DNA from: Bacteroidales bacterium
GTDB taxonomy: Bacteria > Bacteroidota > Bacteroidia > Bacteroidales > Paludibacteraceae
Assembly (NCBI GenBank): GCA_900769035.1
Contig: CAAGFD010000191.1
Coordinates: 1 to 14,788 of the forward strand
Reading direction: 5' to 3'
Length of the DNA stretch: 14,788 nucleotides
In this document: positions 13,376-14,788 of the stretch, in pieces
Layout of the letters: each line of letters opens with the position of its first letter
Position numbering within the stretch: position 1 is the first letter of the stretch
Notes under the pieces: generated by a model
What the model saw: the letters and a program-made list of their open reading frames with translations, nothing else
What the model was told of the DNA's origin: nothing
Databases searched by the model: none
Program-made: the position numbers and the translations under genes

Positions 13376-14635
13376 ATGCAGACAATTGAAAAATTTAATT
13401 TTGCCGGAAAGAAGGCATTTGTAAGAGTAGACTTCAACGTACCTGTTGATGAGAATTTCGCTATAACTGACGACACTCGAATACGTGCAGCGATGCCGAC
13501 ACTGAAGAAAATTTTAACTGATGGTGGCAGTCTGATTATAGCATCACATATGGGAAGACCTAAAAAAAATCCTGACGAAAAATATTCTTTAAAACATATT
13601 GTTGCCCACGTAAGTAAATTATTAGGTACTGAAGTAAAATTCATATCCGACTGCAACAAAGCAGATGAAGAATGTGCCAAACTAAAACCGGGAGAAGCAT
13701 TGTTGCTCGAGAACCTTAGATTCTATGCAGAAGAAGAGGGTAAACCGAGAGGATTGGCAGAAGATGCTACAGATGAAGAAAAAGCTGCAGCAAAAAAAGC
13801 CGTTAAAGCATCTCAAAAAGAATTTGCAAAACACCTTGCATCATATGCCGATTGCTATGTAAATGATGCTTTCGGTACTGCACATAGAGCTCATGCCTCT
13901 ACAGCATTAATAGCCGACTATTTTGATTCAAACAATAAAATGTTCGGCTATCTGATGAACAAAGAAGTAACTGCAGTAGAGAAAGTAATGTCTCAAACAG
14001 TACGCCCATTCACTGCTATTATGGGAGGCTCTAAAGTTTCTTCAAAAATCGACATCATCGAAAACCTTCTTACAAAAGTAGACAACCTCATTATTGCAGG
14101 AGGAATGACATACACTTTTGTCAAAGCACAAGGCGGTAAGGTAGGCAACTCTATTTGTGAAGACGACAAATTGGATTTGGCATTAGACCTTATGGCAAAA
14201 GCAAAAGCCAACAATGTAAACTTGGTATTAGCAGTAGACGCAAAAATAGCAGACAAATTCGACAATGACGCCAATACAAAATTCGTTAACGTCAAAGAAA
14301 TTCCTGACGGATGGGAAGGTCTTGATATCGGACCTAAATCAGAAGAAATTTTTGCTGAAGTAATAAAGAAATCAAAGACAATACTTTGGAACGGACCAAC
14401 CGGAGTGTTTGAATTCGACAATTTTATACATGGTTCACTTTCTGTAGCAAAAGCCATTGTAGATGCAACAGAGCAAGGAGCTTACTCACTCATTGGAGGT
14501 GGAGACTCCGTAGCATGCATCAATAAATTTGGATTAGCAGATAAAGTAAGCTATGTATCTACCGGCGGCGGTGCACTTCTCGAAGCTATAGAAGGCAAAG
14601 TACTTCCGGGTATTGCCGCAATTAAAGGAGAATAA
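13376..14635 (+). CDS. pgk: phosphoglycerate kinase
   Basis: Cytosolic glycolytic enzyme that transfers phosphate from 1,3-bisphosphoglycerate to ADP. The 419 residues cover both lobes. In the substrate lobe I see VRVDFNVP (Asp19, Asn21), DDTRIRAAMP (Arg35), SHMGRP (His58, Arg61), LLENLRF (Arg115) and NDAFGTAHRAHAS (Arg171). In the nucleotide lobe I see the Lys-bearing GGSKVSSKI (Lys220, Lys224), a WNGPTGVFE segment, GGGDSVA and STGGGALLE. All key residues are present. A Lys/Glu/Ala-rich insertion (about 120-147) after ENLRF, absent in E. coli PGK, is a feature I associate with Bacteroidota enzymes. It follows the hisG-like gene by 24 bases and ends in a strong terminator, so it appears to be the last gene of that unit. 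An additional promoter inside the upstream gene cannot be excluded. Confidence 0.97.
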   Translation: MQTIEKFNFAGKKAFVRVDFNVPVDENFAITDDTRIRAAMPTLKKILTDGGSLIIASHMGRPKKNPDEKYSLKHIVAHVSKLLGTEVKFISDCNKADEECAKLKPGEALLLENLRFYAEEEGKPRGLAEDATDEEKAAAKKAVKASQKEFAKHLASYADCYVNDAFGTAHRAHASTALIADYFDSNNKMFGYLMNKEVTAVEKVMSQTVRPFTAIMGGSKVSSKIDIIENLLTKVDNLIIAGGMTYTFVKAQGGKVGNSICEDDKLDLALDLMAKAKANNVNLVLAVDAKIADKFDNDANTKFVNVKEIPDGWEGLDIGPKSEEIFAEVIKKSKTILWNGPTGVFEFDNFIHGSLSVAKAIVDATEQGAYSLIGGGDSVACINKFGLADKVSYVSTGGGALLEAIEGKVLPGIAAIKGE

Positions 14636-14666
14636 TCTTAATTTTTTTCATAGTAAATTTAGGGGA

Positions 14667-14709
14667 GGGGAATCGAAGTGTTGAGTAACTTCGATTCCCC
14701 CTTTTTTTT
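14667..14709 (+). terminator. strong intrinsic terminator after pgk
   Basis: GGGGAATCGAAGT (14667-14679) and ACTTCGATTCCCC (14688-14700) form a perfect 13-bp stem with an 8-base loop, followed by C and eight T. It lies 31 bases after the pgk stop and is the strongest terminator in the window. Confidence 0.95.
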
Positions 14710-14734
14710 GACTTATTTTTCAATGATACAAAAG

Positions 14735-14754
14735 CAAAGTGTGACAAAGTGTCA
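14735..14754 (+). promoter_or_regulatory. repeat/palindrome element, possible regulator site
   Basis: CAAAGTGT occurs at 14735-14742 and again at 14745-14752, one helical turn apart. The second copy lies inside the palindrome TGACA-AAG-TGTCA (14742-14754). The element ends 12 bases before the sigma-54-like -24 box. The layout suggests an activator or repressor site for a gene beyond the right edge. Confidence 0.4.
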
Positions 14755-14766
14755 GAAACGGGAATA

Positions 14767-14782
14767 TGGCACTATTTTTGAT
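14767..14782 (+). promoter_or_regulatory. sigma-54-like promoter (-24 TGGCAC, -12 TTGAT)
   Basis: TGGCAC (14767-14772) matches the sigma-54 -24 element exactly. The GG at 14768-14769 is followed after ten bases by GA at 14780-14781, within TTGAT; the consensus has GC at that spot in TTGCW. Spacing is correct and the only core deviation is C to A at -12. No housekeeping -7 box is visible in the remaining bases. The controlled gene lies outside the window. Confidence 0.45.
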
Positions 14783-14788
14783 TGTAAG

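Noticed and set aside
13993..14457. 154-codon open frame on the minus strand inside pgk
   Set aside because: It lies fully antisense to a clear pgk gene, is Ser/Ala/Leu-rich as expected of a complementary frame, and has no promoter or recognisable domain.
1..14788. CRISPR array, tRNA, rRNA, insertion sequence or attachment site
   Set aside because: I found no regularly spaced repeats, cloverleaf, transposase or integrase motif, or terminal repeats anywhere in the window.

Overview
This AT-rich window reads as chromosome of a member of the order Bacteroidales (Bacteroidota). Three things support that. First, most upstream regions lack a Shine-Dalgarno sequence and instead carry the Bacteroidota -7 promoter box TAnnTTTG (before the MBL hydrolase, rlmB, the 71-residue membrane protein, pepD, nadB and the hisG-like gene). 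Second, the gene content is typical: a DUF2723 membrane protein, a PKD-domain lipoprotein, an OmpH-like lipoprotein, PepD, and a PGK with a charged insertion. Third, intrinsic terminators with T-tracts separate compact units. I do not assign a genus.

Layout. 37-1770 (+): a small exported protein of unknown function, a PKD-domain lipoprotein and an unlisted 27-codon small ORF, closed by a strong bidirectional terminator. 1859-3279 (-): a two-gene RNA modification operon, an RluA-family pseudouridine synthase behind an RlmB-type 23S rRNA 2'-O-methyltransferase, overlapping by one base. 3388-4200 (+): a WalJ/YycJ-like metallo-beta-lactamase-fold hydrolase, divergent from rlmB. 4282-5101 (-): an OmpH/Skp-like lipoprotein behind a 71-residue single-pass membrane protein. 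5320-6768 (+): PepD dipeptidase with the best promoter in the window and its own terminator. 6957-12424 (+): nadB, a 1078-residue DUF2723 (GT-C type) membrane protein and a NodB-fold polysaccharide deacetylase; the last two overlap by one base. 12497-14635 (+): a strikingly degenerate HisG homologue followed 24 bases later by pgk, then a 13-bp perfect terminator. 14710-14788: the edge of another regulatory region, with a palindrome/direct-repeat element and a sigma-54-like -24/-12 promoter pointing out of the window.

Most of the window is core metabolism and RNA modification. I see no mobile element, CRISPR array, tRNA or rRNA. The parts that deserve attention are the HisG-like protein, which keeps the long-form HisG length and C-terminal domain but has lost the N-terminal KGRL motif and several residues of the family signature; the Gly/Asn/Pro-rich 27-residue small protein after the PKD lipoprotein; the uncharacterised small membrane protein paired with the OmpH-like lipoprotein; the DUF2723-deacetylase pair; and the sigma-54-like promoter at the right edge.
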